Shown: positions 1-8,952, numbered from the stretch's first letter. The stretch: DNA of 64,000 bases from UKL13-3 sp943369665 (GCA_943369665.1 CALRNX020000007.1:62001-126000); one strand, 5' to 3'. Made by a program: numbers and translations. Notes: a model not told the origin generated them from the sequence alone.

Positions 1-2
1 TG

Positions 3-182
3 AATCTTGTGGAAGTGAGATGGCAATATAACCTGGCCGGTATTGGCGATAGCCCAACTTCCGTTTTAGGCGATGTAAAATTCAAAGTTGTGGTGATCCC
101 TCCTTCGGTATTAAAAACATATCCTGATCTGGATCTGAATAATTACCGGGAAGTGAAAGAAACACTTCACCTCAAAGAATAA
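3..182 (+). CDS. C-terminal end of an unidentified protein (5' truncated by window)
   Basis: An open frame runs from the window edge to a TAA stop at 180-182 and gives about 59 residues ending in LHLKE. The fragment has alternating hydrophobic residues (VKFKVVVIPP) that suggest beta strands, but no motif I can name. It is followed within 20 bases by a strong hairpin terminator, which supports it as a real gene end. It is convergent with the fibre-like gene on the other strand. Function cannot be given from the fragment. Confidence 0.55.
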   Translation, partial: NLVEVRWQYNLAGIGDSPTSVLGDVKFKVVVIPPSVLKTYPDLDLNNYREVKETLHLKE

Positions 183-198
183 TCTAATTCTTTTTATA

Positions 199-241
199 CA
201 CAACAAAGCCCAACCCGTTTTTACACTGGTTGGGCTTTGTT
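199..241. terminator. Bidirectional terminator hairpin
   Basis: The arms AAAGCCCAACC and GGTTGGGCTTT form an 11-bp stem around a 12-nt loop between two convergent genes, with A-rich and T-rich flanks on the two sides. The same hairpin, with its flanking ACACAACAAAG, is found inside every copy of the dispersed repeat further right, so the repeat family seems to have captured a terminator like this one. Confidence 0.85.
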
Positions 242-268
242 ATTATGTATAATGATCTCAACGAAATC

Positions 269-2104
269 CTACTTGGTATTTACTAATTTCTCCAATTTGT
301 CTACCCTTTCTTTTTGCAATTTATTTTCCTTTTCCAAGGCTATCAGATACAATGTTAATTCTTCAACTTTTTGCAACAACACTTTGTTCATTTCACCGAG
401 GTCCTGATCGTTCTTAGCAATATCAGCTGCCGAAGGCACTTCCGGCAAATGTTTGTTTGCAAGGATAAATGTTTCTACTTCCGACAATGGCTTTAACACA
501 TAGTTTTGTTCAAATACATAATCGGGCCAGCCTGTAGTGGTTACTTTTACTTTTTTAGCGTATATATCGCCATTCACAGCAAGTTTAGCCTGAGGATTAG
601 ACGTTCCAATACCTACGTTCCCTGTAGAGGTAATCCTCATTCTTTCAGTTGGTGCTGTATTATCTGTTCCATTAAAAAACCGGATACCTCCGGCACTGGA
701 CTGGTTTCCTGAAATATCCAAAAACCCTTGATTGTTAACAGACAATCCATACTTGGTATTGCCTGTTTCATACAAGGCTATACCTCCTACATTACCGGCT
801 GTGGTAGTTTGATATGTACCCAAACTTAATTTGGTGGTAGGGGCATTTGTGCCAATTCCAAAATTTCCATTGGCCAATAAACGCATTCTTTCTGCCCCAT
901 TGGCCACAAATTTGATAGCATGATTCGTAGCAGGACCTACTGATAAATTACCTCCTTGTGAGTTTACCCAAATTTCACTGCCTCCCACTCCGTATAAATT
1001 ATACGTTGGGCCGGTAGCGCCAAAATCTGCAAAGAGCGTTTCATTACTCCTAAGTTGAATCCCGTTGGATTGTGTGGTAGTTGGCGCTACACTGACCACT
1101 AATTTAGATCCAGGATTGTTGTATCCGATACCAACATTACCCGCACTGCTTATCCGCATACGTTCGGCACTCGAAGTCCAGAATCGAACCGTTCCAGCAG
1201 CAGTTGCAGCCACTGAAGTCAATCCACTTATCGTCATCCCACTTACCCAACCACTGGTCGTACCCGTACTTATTTCAATATTGGATGCATCCAAAGCGGT
1301 GTTTATGGCTCCTGTTATATTTTGTGCATCGCCTGCCAATAAACGGCCGGCTGCCAATGAGCTTGAAAAATTAAGAGCCCCGTTGTTTGATGCAGTTGGA
1401 AGTGATCCACCTGCGATTGACAAACGTGCTCCGTTACCATATGGCGTTCCTATTGAAAGACCTCCTGAGGCCAACATGCGCATTTTTTCAGATCCGGTCG
1501 ACATAAACTTTATATCATGACCGGTGGCAGGGCCTATTGCTAAATGTCCTCCTTGTGAATTTAAACTAATTTCATTTGGCCCTAATCCCCAACTATTGTA
1601 TGAAGGTCCGGTAGCCGCTAACTCTGCATAAAGAGACCCATTACTTTTAAGTTGAATACCATCTGACTGTGCTCCTGTTAATGTAAAACTTAAGGCTAAC
1701 TTTGTTGGCGGAGTTGGGTTTCCGATACCCAAATTCCCGTTGGACAATAGGCGCATGCGTTCGCCTCCATTGGCCACAAATTTTAAATCGTGGGCGGTGG
1801 CAGGGCCCAATACCAAGTTCCCTGCTTGCGAGTTTAACCAAATTTCGTTGGCACCTACTCCACCTGAATTATATGTGGGGCCGGTTGACAAAAAATCAGC
1901 ATACAAAGACCCATTGCTTCTTAACCGGTAACCTCCGGTTGTATTGGTAGTGGGTGTCACTACTACCTCCAGTTTGGTGGCCGGAGTGGCTGTACCAATT
2001 CCTATAGACCCTGTAGAGGGCCACGGAGAAGTATTGGCTTGGCCAAATGATTGGTACATACCGCCAGCAAGCAATAACATACCGATAACCTGTTTCATAT
2101 TCAT
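269..2104 (-). CDS. Secreted fibre-like repeat protein with C-terminal coiled-coil chaperone-like module
   Basis: A 611-aa protein with a signal peptide (MNMKQVIGMLLLAGGMYQSF, cleavage near residue 22). The body is built from repeats of the kind GIGTxxPxTKL, RMRLLSNGNLGIG and EIWLNSQGGNL, as in fibre or adhesin stalks. The last 110 residues (YVLKPLSEVETFI.., HLPEVPSA.., LGEMNKVLLQKVEELTLY) match a module very common at the C-terminus of Bacteroidota surface proteins and distantly like the self-cleaving S74 chaperone of phage fibres. It ends in a coiled coil rich in K, E and L. The likely role is an exported trimeric fibre or adhesin. It stands alone and shares a terminator with the gene at the window edge. 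Family assignment is firm; the ligand is unknown. Confidence 0.8.
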   Translation of the reverse strand: MNMKQVIGMLLLAGGMYQSFGQANTSPWPSTGSIGIGTATPATKLEVVVTPTTNTTGGYRLRSNGSLYADFLSTGPTYNSGGVGANEIWLNSQAGNLVLGPATAHDLKFVANGGERMRLLSNGNLGIGNPTPPTKLALSFTLTGAQSDGIQLKSNGSLYAELAATGPSYNSWGLGPNEISLNSQGGHLAIGPATGHDIKFMSTGSEKMRMLASGGLSIGTPYGNGARLSIAGGSLPTASNNGALNFSSSLAAGRLLAGDAQNITGAINTALDASNIEISTGTTSGWVSGMTISGLTSVAATAAGTVRFWTSSAERMRISSAGNVGIGYNNPGSKLVVSVAPTTTQSNGIQLRSNETLFADFGATGPTYNLYGVGGSEIWVNSQGGNLSVGPATNHAIKFVANGAERMRLLANGNFGIGTNAPTTKLSLGTYQTTTAGNVGGIALYETGNTKYGLSVNNQGFLDISGNQSSAGGIRFFNGTDNTAPTERMRITSTGNVGIGTSNPQAKLAVNGDIYAKKVKVTTTGWPDYVFEQNYVLKPLSEVETFILANKHLPEVPSAADIAKNDQDLGEMNKVLLQKVEELTLYLIALEKENKLQKERVDKLEKLVNTK

Positions 2105-2344
2105 TATTTTAATTCTTACTTTTTGTTTTCTGCTATACTTTATGTTTAAGTGAATTGTGTTTACTGGTACAACATATTCTGCTGCTAATATATCGCATAA
2201 ATAGCGTAGTTAGTATTCTGTTTCGTTTATTTTTTACATCTACTCATGAATGAGACGCTTGTATGAGCCTCTCGAAGTCACCTTAAAATTGGGACAGCAT
2301 TTCTTGCATCTGTGCTGTTTTACCATTCTTTGTCATTTGACAAG

Positions 2345-2578
2345 TGATGCGCAATATAATTTTTAATTTTTCCTTTTTTTTTAACATATATCAACTTATC
2401 AAAACTAAAGTATCTGATTTTAATAGCATTCTAAATTTTGTAGTTACATGATCTATCTTAGGATTCAGTAATATAGGTAATGCTTTAAGTATATATCGAA
2501 TATACGTGATGTTGTGTCTTTACATAATAAAGGGAGTAATAAACGAAGTTTGAATATCTAAACTATTGGGTGTGCCCC
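2345..2578 (-). pseudogene. Remnant of an immunity gene related to the one at 7166-7834
   Basis: The DNA here aligns by eye over roughly 200 bases with the 3' half of the gene at 7166-7834: shared stretches include TAGGTAATGC, ATATATCGAATA, GGAGTAATAAACGA and TGAATATCTAAACT. Here the frame is broken and the 5' half is missing, cut off where the first REPIN-like repeat starts at about 2579. The remaining stretch 2105-2344, upstream of the fibre gene, shows no other gene. Confidence 0.65.
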
Positions 2579-2769
2579 ATTCACGCGAACGTCTCGTTCG
2601 TGTGGCTTGGTCTGCGTTATCTCACCATGACTTATAACTACTTTTGGCTACACAATAATACTATTTAATGGGTTTAATTTATCATTTTACACAACAAAGC
2701 CCAACCCATTTTTACACTGGTTGGGCTTTACATTCGACAATTATTGCCGTCTGGGTAGTTTCCAGTTCA
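2579..2769 (+). repeat. REPIN-like element, copy 1 (lacks its right palindrome)
   Basis: It starts with the palindrome CACGCGAACGTCTCGTTCG and runs through the shared core with the AAAGCCCAACC hairpin to TAGTTTCCAGTTCA. The right palindrome is absent because the next copy begins immediately. It interrupts the immunity-gene remnant to its left. Confidence 0.8.
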
Positions 2770-3036
2770 CCCGTTCACGCGAACGTCTCGTTCGTGTGGC
2801 TTGGTCTGCGTTATCTCACCATAACTTATAACTACTTTTGTTTTCACAATAGTACTATTTAATAGGTTTAATTTATCGTTTTACACAACAAAGCCCAACC
2901 CGTTTTTATACTGGTTGGGCTTTACATTCGACAATTATTGCCGCGTGGGTAGTTTCCAGTTCAGCTTATTTCTGCTATCTTCTTCATATGAACAGGATGT
3001 TCGCGTGAGCTTCGCGATGGTATGTTAGAAAGAACA
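2770..3036 (+). repeat. REPIN-like element, copy 2
   Basis: A full-length copy of about 267 bp. The left palindrome is followed by a core containing the GCCCAACC..GGTTGGGC hairpin, and the right end (ATGAACAGGATGTTCGCGTG) is the inverted counterpart of the left palindrome. It ends with the shared tail ATGTTAGAAAGAAC and abuts the stop codon of the immunity-like gene at 3046. Confidence 0.85.
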
Positions 3037-3045
3037 GGTGTGAGC

Positions 3046-3840
3046 TTAAAGTTGTCCCGCATTTGGCCAATTAGACCAATGATTATTTGGTTTCTGACTT
3101 GGCTTGTATTTACTCTTATTTTTCGAAATTAAAACGTCCGCGATTTGATTAAATGTTTCATAACTGCTCGGTAATTCTCCATAGTGTTGACCATTTACAT
3201 AACCGAAAGATTTATGATACCACTTATCAATATGAAGTATTTTAGGAATACGATATGACAAGCATTGATTCACGACTGACTCTTCTAAAAATAAACTGCT
3301 TGGGCTTGTTTCACCTAGGTATCTAAAATAACTAATTATGTCAATCTTACCTTCGTTTAATTTTAAGCCGAATTGAGAATACCGTTCAGGAGACTTTTGT
3401 ATTTGGATTTTCTTTCCTTTAATTTCTATGTTTTTAACTCCATTATTAATCATAAGATTAGAATCAACAATCTTCATCAGTTGAATTTCACTTACAATAT
3501 CAATGAACTTTGTATTGCTGATATTATCACCTACTTTATCTAAGTTTTTAAGACTACTTCCAAAGTAAACTAGCTGTGTATTTAAACTATTGGTACGGTT
3601 ATTATATCCGCAAATCTCAAAAACAATTGCCCAGTTATAAGTATCCGCAAAAAGGTGCATCCTGCTAATAACTGGGTAAGCATATGGGTGATTAAAGTCC
3701 GGAAAAAAGACCATTGGGTTCTCTTTTCCTGCATTATCTAGTTCCTTAAGAATATCCTCTTTACTGTAACTCATATTTTTATATAGGTTTGTTAATCCTA
3801 AACAGATACCTATTACTAACAACAACTTTAACTTATACAT
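3046..3840 (-). CDS. Candidate immunity protein, secreted or membrane-anchored
   Basis: A 264-aa protein with an N-terminal hydrophobic segment (YKLKLLLVIGICLGLTNLY). No domain is recognised; the rest is a mixed charged and aromatic sequence. It is called an immunity protein from context: it lies in a run of minus-strand genes, each preceded by a short stretch of toxin-like C-terminal coding sequence and bounded by repeats, as in displaced RHS tip/immunity arrays. The stop codon sits just past a REPIN-like element, so the true C-terminus may have been altered by the insertion. Confidence 0.55.
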   Translation of the reverse strand: MYKLKLLLVIGICLGLTNLYKNMSYSKEDILKELDNAGKENPMVFFPDFNHPYAYPVISRMHLFADTYNWAIVFEICGYNNRTNSLNTQLVYFGSSLKNLDKVGDNISNTKFIDIVSEIQLMKIVDSNLMINNGVKNIEIKGKKIQIQKSPERYSQFGLKLNEGKIDIISYFRYLGETSPSSLFLEESVVNQCLSYRIPKILHIDKWYHKSFGYVNGQHYGELPSSYETFNQIADVLISKNKSKYKPSQKPNNHWSNWPNAGQL

Positions 3841-3846
3841 AGCTTC

Positions 3847-3915
3847 TTATACAATTTTAACTTTCTGGTGGTACATAGCCTCCATATCAAACCACAAGTT
3901 TCTGTTGGGTCTACC
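3847..3915 (-). pseudogene. Toxin C-terminal remnant upstream of the 3046-3840 gene
   Basis: An open minus-strand frame without a start reads GRPNRNLWFDMEAMYHQKVK and ends at TAA (3847-3849), a few bases before the start of the immunity-like gene. It is consistent with the last part of an RHS-type toxin whose upstream part is gone. The exact upstream limit is uncertain. Confidence 0.4.
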
Positions 3916-4002
3916 TTTAAAAGAAAACAGGTTAACCAACGTTTAAGTTAAGATTAACCTGTTTCCATCTTTTGATTGACCCATTTCTTTTTAAAGAGTG
4001 TG

Positions 4003-4115
4003 TTTTCTTTTATCCGAAATGGTAACAAGAAAAAATACCCTCAGATATTCCTGTTTTTAACAGGTTCGATCTTTCGTACCTTTTTATTGCACTTCTCCGT
4101 GTAATCTGCACTGCA
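4003..4115. repeat. Cassette-junction repeat A, copy 1
   Basis: About 113 bp from TTTTCTTTTATCCGAAATGG to GTAATCTGCACTGCA match the block at 7949-8065 with scattered differences. Short pieces of its right end recur at 8240-8273 and 9403-9418. It lies between displaced toxin/immunity units. Nothing in the flanking intergenic stretch 3916-4251 looks like a gene. Confidence 0.7.
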
Positions 4116-4251
4116 GCTAAAGGTGGTTTGGAAACGATACCTGACTATCCTCTCCGGAAGACCTACTTCCATCTAATTTACAGCCTCATGGCACACATGA
4201 ATGGGACACTACCATGGGACACTACCCTGCCTATGCTGCACTGCAAATCTC

Positions 4252-4605
4252 TTATTGTTTAAGTTTAAATTCAATTATAATCCGTCCTTGCTTTATTCTG
4301 CATTTCTCACTTGTACATGTCGGAATAAAATTATATTCTTTATTGATATCAAAATCAGAATCAGGTGTAAAAACACCTTCACCGTAAAATGTTTTATCCT
4401 CAAAATAACGTTTAATTAAAAATGCTCCCTTAAGACTATCAGGCTTAGAAATGCTAAACCAACTTCCTCCATCTTCCCCTCCAACCCACATCAACTTATT
4501 GCCATTTACCATTACCGTTTGGGTTTTAGAATTATTCCTAGCCGTATCACAACTTTGAGTCAAATAACAGACTAGTACAAAAATTATTATCTTTAACTTA
4601 TTCAT
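4252..4605 (-). CDS. Small lipoprotein, candidate immunity protein
   Basis: A 117-aa protein starting with a lipoprotein signal (KIIIFVLVCYLTQSCDT; lipobox LTQSC), so it should be anchored in the outer or inner membrane. No known domain; the mature part is short and rich in aromatic residues. The start codon overlaps the stop of a short upstream toxin-like reading frame (GATGAATAA), a coupling typical of toxin tip and immunity pairs. A REPIN-like element cuts the upstream gene about 50 bases away. Confidence 0.6.
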   Translation of the reverse strand: MNKLKIIIFVLVCYLTQSCDTARNNSKTQTVMVNGNKLMWVGGEDGGSWFSISKPDSLKGAFLIKRYFEDKTFYGEGVFTPDSDFDINKEYNFIPTCTSEKCRIKQGRIIIEFKLKQ

Positions 4606-4655
4606 CTTTAAAATTATTAAAACTAATCATACTTGTGTCCTCAGAGGTCACATTT
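4598..4655 (-). pseudogene. Toxin C-terminal remnant coupled to the 4252-4605 gene
   Basis: A minus-strand open frame reads NVTSEDTSMISFNNFKDE and stops at 4598-4600, overlapping the ATG of the downstream lipoprotein gene. The frame is cut by the repeat that begins at about 4656. Confidence 0.45.
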
Positions 4656-4928
4656 CCCCCGTTCACGCGAACGTCTCGTTCGTGTGGCTTGATCTGATAT
4701 GTCTCACCATGACTTATAACTACTTTTGTTTTCACAATAGTACTATTTAATGGGTTTAATTAATCGTTTTACACAACAAAGCCCAACCCGTTTATACACT
4801 GGTTGGGCTTTACATTCGACAATTATTGCCGTCTGGGTAGTTTCCAGTTCAGCTTATTTCTGCTATCTTCTTCACACGAACAAGATGTTCGCGTGAGCTT
4901 CGTGATGGTATGTTAGAAGGAACAGGGG
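4656..4928 (+). repeat. REPIN-like element, copy 3
   Basis: A full copy with the left palindrome at about 4661-4686, the terminator hairpin core at about 4778-4812 and the right palindrome CACACGAACAAGATGTTCGC at about 4873-4895. It cuts a toxin frame on its left and follows an immunity gene on its right. Confidence 0.85.
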
Positions 4929-4944
4929 GCTAGGACACTAGGTA

Positions 4945-5385
4945 CTATGGCTGCCATGCAACAAATCCATATTCAAGTGAATCTAGCCTCAGTACATCTG
5001 AATATCTACTTTCTTCTTGATACCCGTAAGGTGATACTATTGGAAAATAAACACCCAGATCTGTTATAACAAATAATCTTGCCGAGCTTATCCCAAAAGG
5101 CAATTCGATTCTATTATTACAAGAATGAATTTCTAAATCGGCTTTAGGTAGAAAGTTAGACCCTTTATAGTCTATAGAACAAGTGTACCCCTTGTTTACA
5201 GATAAGCATGCCCAATTAGAGTCCTTTATTTTATTATTGAACAATATTTGGAAGGCACTTAATGTAGCTGTGTCCATTTCCCTATAAACTAAATGCTTAT
5301 AAGTTATTTTTTCCTTACCAAAGCAAGAAGTTAATAGCCCTATGATGACTATAATTACGCATTTAATCATATTACTCTGTTTCAT
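4945..5385 (-). CDS. Lipoprotein, candidate immunity protein
   Basis: A 146-aa protein with a lipoprotein signal (IVIIGLLTSCFGKEK; lipobox LLTSC). No recognised domain. It overlaps the end of the upstream toxin fragment by 14 bases, so the two are translationally coupled like other RHS or polymorphic-toxin immunity pairs. It likely protects against the toxin tip whose tail remains at 5372-5692. Confidence 0.6.
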   Translation of the reverse strand: MKQSNMIKCVIIVIIGLLTSCFGKEKITYKHLVYREMDTATLSAFQILFNNKIKDSNWACLSVNKGYTCSIDYKGSNFLPKADLEIHSCNNRIELPFGISSARLFVITDLGVYFPIVSPYGYQEESRYSDVLRLDSLEYGFVAWQP

Positions 5386-5692
5386 CTAATTCACTTGATA
5401 TTTTGGGTAACCATTGTGCGGCATTTTCTTGGAGTTGCCCGCAGTGATTACCATTTCCACAATCATTTACACTACCCAAATTAAATTCTGTTTGGTCGGA
5501 ATAACTAATATTAGTTGCATTCTGATATGTTCTCCCTGCCAATCCAACTCTTGGATTTGATCCTTCTGTATCTGTCCCCCCCGCTATTTGCACAACATCA
5601 AATGGGTTATATACATTTAAGTGTTTAACATTCGCTAAAGCATCAGCATCTAACTGATAGTCATCTCTAACAGGAGTATTAAGTGTAACCAA
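5372..5692 (-). pseudogene. Displaced toxin C-terminal fragment
   Basis: A 106-residue open frame whose only possible start is TTG at its cut edge. It contains a DCGNGNHCGQ motif with two close cysteines and a histidine near its end, and stops inside the following lipoprotein gene. No RHS core is left, so it cannot be expressed as a normal RHS protein. The toxin family is not recognised. The upstream edge coincides with a short junction repeat (5696-5736). Confidence 0.5.
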
Positions 5693-5695
5693 GGG

Positions 5696-5736
5696 AATAT
5701 TCGTACCCTTTTATATCAATTCTCCGTGGAAAATTA
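5696..5736. repeat. Cassette-junction repeat B, copy 1
   Basis: The sequence ATATTCGTACCCTTTTATAT followed by CNNTNCTNCGTGGAAA recurs at 12207-12248. Both copies sit immediately downstream of an immunity gene stop, which suggests a recombination boundary between displaced toxin/immunity units. Confidence 0.7.
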
Positions 5737-5739
5737 TGG

Positions 5740-6606
5740 TTACTTTACTTCATTAAAGTATTTCACTTTCGACCTTGGAATTAATCTAATGCTGTTGTGT
5801 TTTTTGTCATAAAACTCAATAGTATTCTCATCTCTTAAACGATATGTTTCTCCTATCCATTTACCTTTTTTGTAGATTTTAACCTCTTCAACATTGCCAT
5901 TATCATCCATTCTATATTGTGGCCCCTCTATAACTCCATTTTTAACAGTATACTTATAAAAATAAGTTCCATTTGTGTTAAAGATAAAACAAGGCCCATC
6001 TATAAGTTTTCCATCTTCATATGCATTGAAAAAATGTAACATACCATTGGGATAATAATCAAACTCGCCTCCAACCAATTTTCCATTTCGATAATTCCTA
6101 TACTCTTTATAGTTTCCTGTCTCATTATATATAACATAAAGGGGCCCATTTAATACACCATTACTGTATGTTTTGACAGTTTTTAGTCGTCTTAAATATT
6201 CAATTTGCTCCCCATGTTTTTTCCCATTAACAAACACCACAGAAAAGCTATCATTTCCAGAATAATATACAAACTTTCCATGTGGTTGACCTTCTTTAAA
6301 GCTTCCTGTTAATATCACTTTATTCTTTTTAGAACTTTTGCTATAATAATAAAGTACTTTACCGTGTTTTACATATTCTGCATTTAATTCAAATTCGGTT
6401 GTAACCTTCACAAAAGAATCATTTACAATTATTGAATCTTGCTGTTCTTTCAAATAGTTGAAAAAAATGTCACATTCTCCAATCAAATAAAGATTGGTCC
6501 TATTACTGACTAAAGACGAGTCACATGAAAACAGCCGCTGAGCATGAATATCAAAGAGAAACATTAGAAAGAGAACAAGTAAAACTATTAATCTATTCAC
6601 ATTCAT
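5740..6606 (-). CDS. MORN-like/YwqK-type repeat protein, candidate immunity protein
   Basis: A 288-aa protein with a signal peptide (LIVLLVLFLMFLFDIHAQ). The mature part holds repeated units of the kind GxxxGxxxYYYxNG (for example KEGQPHGKFVYYSG, NGVLNGPLYVIYNETG, NGKLVGGEFDYYPNG), as in the MORN-like repeats of the YwqK antitoxin-like family. Such proteins are often found next to polymorphic toxin tips in Bacteroidota. It overlaps the upstream toxin remnant by 14 bases. Immunity function is inferred from context. Confidence 0.7.
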   Translation of the reverse strand: MNVNRLIVLLVLFLMFLFDIHAQRLFSCDSSLVSNRTNLYLIGECDIFFNYLKEQQDSIIVNDSFVKVTTEFELNAEYVKHGKVLYYYSKSSKKNKVILTGSFKEGQPHGKFVYYSGNDSFSVVFVNGKKHGEQIEYLRRLKTVKTYSNGVLNGPLYVIYNETGNYKEYRNYRNGKLVGGEFDYYPNGMLHFFNAYEDGKLIDGPCFIFNTNGTYFYKYTVKNGVIEGPQYRMDDNGNVEEVKIYKKGKWIGETYRLRDENTIEFYDKKHNSIRLIPRSKVKYFNEVK

Positions 6607-6857
6607 TAGAATTTGGGGTTATTTCTGGTGTTTTACAATCTGAATTTGGGGTTACTGTTTGTGTTTTATACTCATATTTTGCCGGATAATTATTTGTTGA
6701 AGTATTCGTTCCATTTTTCACTGATTTATACAAATATTCTATTCCAAATGAATACTTAGTCGAATTTCTTTGTCTGTAATTATAATTTGGATTATCCTGC
6801 TCATTAAACTCCATAACCCACATCACATCTCCGGCTTCATTTGCTAAGGTTTCATCC
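6593..6857 (-). pseudogene. Displaced toxin C-terminal fragment
   Basis: An open frame of about 88 residues (VMWVMEFNEQDNPNY.., ending TPNSNECE) with no proper start: the only candidate is a GTG inside the adjacent repeat. It stops inside the start of the MORN-like immunity gene. A similar TPNSN motif occurs in the remnant at 7845-7972, which hints that these tips share an ancestor or linker. Confidence 0.5.
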
Positions 6858-7132
6858 CCCCCGTTCACGCGAACGTCTCGTTCGTGTGGCTTGATCTGAT
6901 ATGTCTCACCATGACTTATAACTACTTTTGGCTACACAATAGTACTATTTAATAGGTTTAATTTATCGTTTTACACAACAAAGCCCAACCCATTTTTACA
7001 CTGGTTGGGCTTTACATTCGACAATTATTGCCGCGTGGGTAGTTTCCTGTTCAGCTTATTTCTGCTATCTTCTTCACACGAACAAGATTTTCGCGTGAAC
7101 TTTGTGGTGACATGTTAGAAAGAACTGGGGGG
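6858..7132 (+). repeat. REPIN-like element, copy 4
   Basis: A full copy: left palindrome at about 6863-6888, hairpin core near 6979-7013, right palindrome (CACACGAACAAGATTTTCGC) near 7075-7097 and shared tail CATGTTAGAAAGAACTGGGG. It truncates the toxin frame ending at 6593. Confidence 0.85.
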
Positions 7133-7165
7133 GGACCCTGCCGATGAATGGGACCCTGCCGAACA

Positions 7166-7834
7166 CTACCAATTCTCTGTAATATGCTTTTTAATTTCTC
7201 TGTTTCTTTTAACATATATCCACTTGTCGGAAACTATAGTATCAGATTTTAATATCATACTCAATTTTGTATTTAAATGATGTATTTTAGAGTCTATAAA
7301 TTTAGGTAATGCCTTAATATATATATCGAATACATTTGATGTTGCGTCTTTCACGTAATAAGGAGAGTAATAAACGATGTCTGAATATCTAAACTCTTTA
7401 GGTACAATTCTCGGAATTAATTCAATATTCCCGAAAGAGTCTGTTTCGTAAGAGGCATTATTTACACTCAAATACCCAAAACCAATTACAGTATCAAGAT
7501 TCGGTTTAATGAAATGAAATCTATATTTAATAGAATTGGAGTTATCACTAGATTCAACAACTGTAGGGGTAAGAGCTTTTTCCCTATCTTCCCATCTATA
7601 AAACGAGAATAGTAAACTATCACCATTACGAGACACTCGCCCATGATCATGAATATTACCAGACAGGTCAGTTGAATAATAGTAATCAAAGCTACCATTT
7701 CTAATATCAAAATACTCTGTTATCATAGATTTATTCTCCAGCACATATAAACCATTATACATACAACAACTTTGAAACAAAAGAATTATTACGAGACCCA
7801 AAGACCCCTTTCTCAGTTTTTTAATTATATACAT
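7166..7834 (-). CDS. Lipoprotein, candidate immunity protein
   Basis: A 222-aa protein with a lipoprotein signal (LGLVIILLFQSCCMYNG; lipobox LFQSC). No domain recognised. A degraded relative of its 3' half lies at 2345-2578, so this family has been duplicated within the array. It follows a short toxin-like frame ending ten bases upstream. Role as immunity protein is inferred from context. Confidence 0.6.
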   Translation of the reverse strand: MYIIKKLRKGSLGLVIILLFQSCCMYNGLYVLENKSMITEYFDIRNGSFDYYYSTDLSGNIHDHGRVSRNGDSLLFSFYRWEDREKALTPTVVESSDNSNSIKYRFHFIKPNLDTVIGFGYLSVNNASYETDSFGNIELIPRIVPKEFRYSDIVYYSPYYVKDATSNVFDIYIKALPKFIDSKIHHLNTKLSMILKSDTIVSDKWIYVKRNREIKKHITENW

Positions 7835-7844
7835 AATCTTACTT

Positions 7845-7972
7845 TTAATCTAAAAATTGGGTACTACCTTCATCAGAACTATTTCCTTTAATACTAGTAT
7901 CATTAGAATTTGGGGTCGAATTTGTATTTTGTTGGTTATTACTTGGTGAGTTTTCTTTTATCCGAAATGGTA
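7845..7972 (-). pseudogene. Toxin C-terminal remnant upstream of the 7166-7834 gene
   Basis: A minus-strand open frame (SPSNNQQNTNSTPNSNDTS.. ending STQFLD) stops at 7845-7847, eleven bases from the downstream lipoprotein start. It is low complexity, rich in N, S and T, as in linkers at the end of RHS tips. Its upstream part merges into junction repeat A. Confidence 0.4.
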
Positions 7973-8065
7973 AAAAAGAAAATCCCCCTCAAACATTCCT
8001 ATTTTTCAAAAAGTTCGATCTTTCGTACCTTTCTATCGCACTTTTCCATGTAATCTGCACTGCAC
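7949..8065. repeat. Cassette-junction repeat A, copy 2
   Basis: It matches 4003-4115 from TTTTCTTTTATCCGAAATGG to TGTAATCTGCACTGCA with scattered differences. Together with junction repeat C it fills the gap between two displaced units, where I see no gene. Confidence 0.7.
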
Positions 8066-8131
8066 CTGCTACTTTATGTTCAAACAACTGCGTTGCCAAT
8101 CTTTCTTGAAAGTCCTGATATTGAGAATCGG

Positions 8132-8239
8132 GGAAGACTTTTTACGTCTTCTCTCTTGTCTTTCTTCAGTAACAAACCTGTTGAAAATAAATGAAATATA
8201 AAAATCGCTAACTAAAAAGTGATAAATGGGACACTGCCC
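8132..8239. repeat. Cassette-junction repeat C, copy 1
   Basis: About 105 bp, from GAAGACTTTTTACGTCTTCT (itself an inverted repeat GAAGAC..GTCTTC) to GATAAATGGGACACTGCC, are nearly identical to 9295-9402. Confidence 0.75.
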
Positions 8240-8294
8240 TTTTTATCGCACTTTTCCATGTAATCTGCATTGCTCCGTTGAAAGTTATGGCCGG

Positions 8295-8717
8295 TTACCC
8301 AATCTTATTCTTATACGTTTTAATATGACTGCTTATAAATTCAATCAATTCATGATCTGGATTATATATTGTAAATCCAGTTGGTAGTTTACCACCTTCG
8401 GAGCATTTAAAAATCAACCTACGCCCATAAATTCTAGTAAATATATATTCCACCGACTTTATATCGGAATAGTAGTACTTTTTAGATTTAGATTTTAGCA
8501 AATGTCTTACTACCAAAAAATCTACTGAAAATACAATCTCAACAGTATTTGACCATTGCGAAATGAGAATTAAAAGTGAAAATGTAGTCAAAACACTAAT
8601 TTGAATTAGGTTGATAGTATTATTACCAATCAATATTGAGAATGCATATATCCCCCAAACTATTACTAGAATGCCATATAGCTGCCAAAATGAGTTTTTT
8701 CTTTTTATTAAATTCAT
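8295..8717 (-). CDS. Small membrane protein, candidate immunity protein
   Basis: A 140-aa protein with two predicted membrane helices (residues about 13-32 and 36-52: LYGILVIVWGIYAFSILIG, LIQISVLTTFSLLILIS) and a soluble C-terminal part resembling a bacterial PH-like fold (VFSVDFLVVRHL.., YYSDIKSVEY). It follows a toxin C-terminal fragment by only a few bases. Immunity function is inferred; an inner-membrane location would fit a toxin acting on or in the membrane. Confidence 0.6.
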   Translation of the reverse strand: MNLIKRKNSFWQLYGILVIVWGIYAFSILIGNNTINLIQISVLTTFSLLILISQWSNTVEIVFSVDFLVVRHLLKSKSKKYYYSDIKSVEYIFTRIYGRRLIFKCSEGGKLPTGFTIYNPDHELIEFISSHIKTYKNKIG

Positions 8718-8721
8718 AAGA

Positions 8722-8952
8722 TTATTTTTTATCTAATGCTGGTAATGTTGTTGTTGGTGATGATGTTGGTGGTGCTACAACATCACAGGCATCTAATAAG
8801 GTTCCTGCGCCTCCTACAATCATTGATGGAACTGCCTCTGTTGCTGTACCAAAACTATTAAAGCTTGACCTGAAAGACAATACATCAAGCCCAACCCTAA
8901 CAAAATTAACTGCCTGATCTACTTGAGGGTTTCCTGTTGTTGTTAGGTTACC
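8722..8952 (-). pseudogene. Displaced toxin C-terminal fragment
   Basis: An open frame of about 76 residues without a start, containing VGLDVLSFRSSFNSFGTAT and ending TTTLPALDKK, stops at 8722-8724, a few bases upstream of the membrane-protein gene. The helical, alanine- and glycine-rich stretch resembles the pre-toxin region after an RHS core. The repeat at 8953 cuts it. Confidence 0.5.

Noticed and set aside
1065..1520. Open plus-strand frame of 151 codons inside the fibre-like gene
   Set aside because: It is the antisense shadow of a repetitive coding region; it has no start context and its composition follows the repeats on the other strand.
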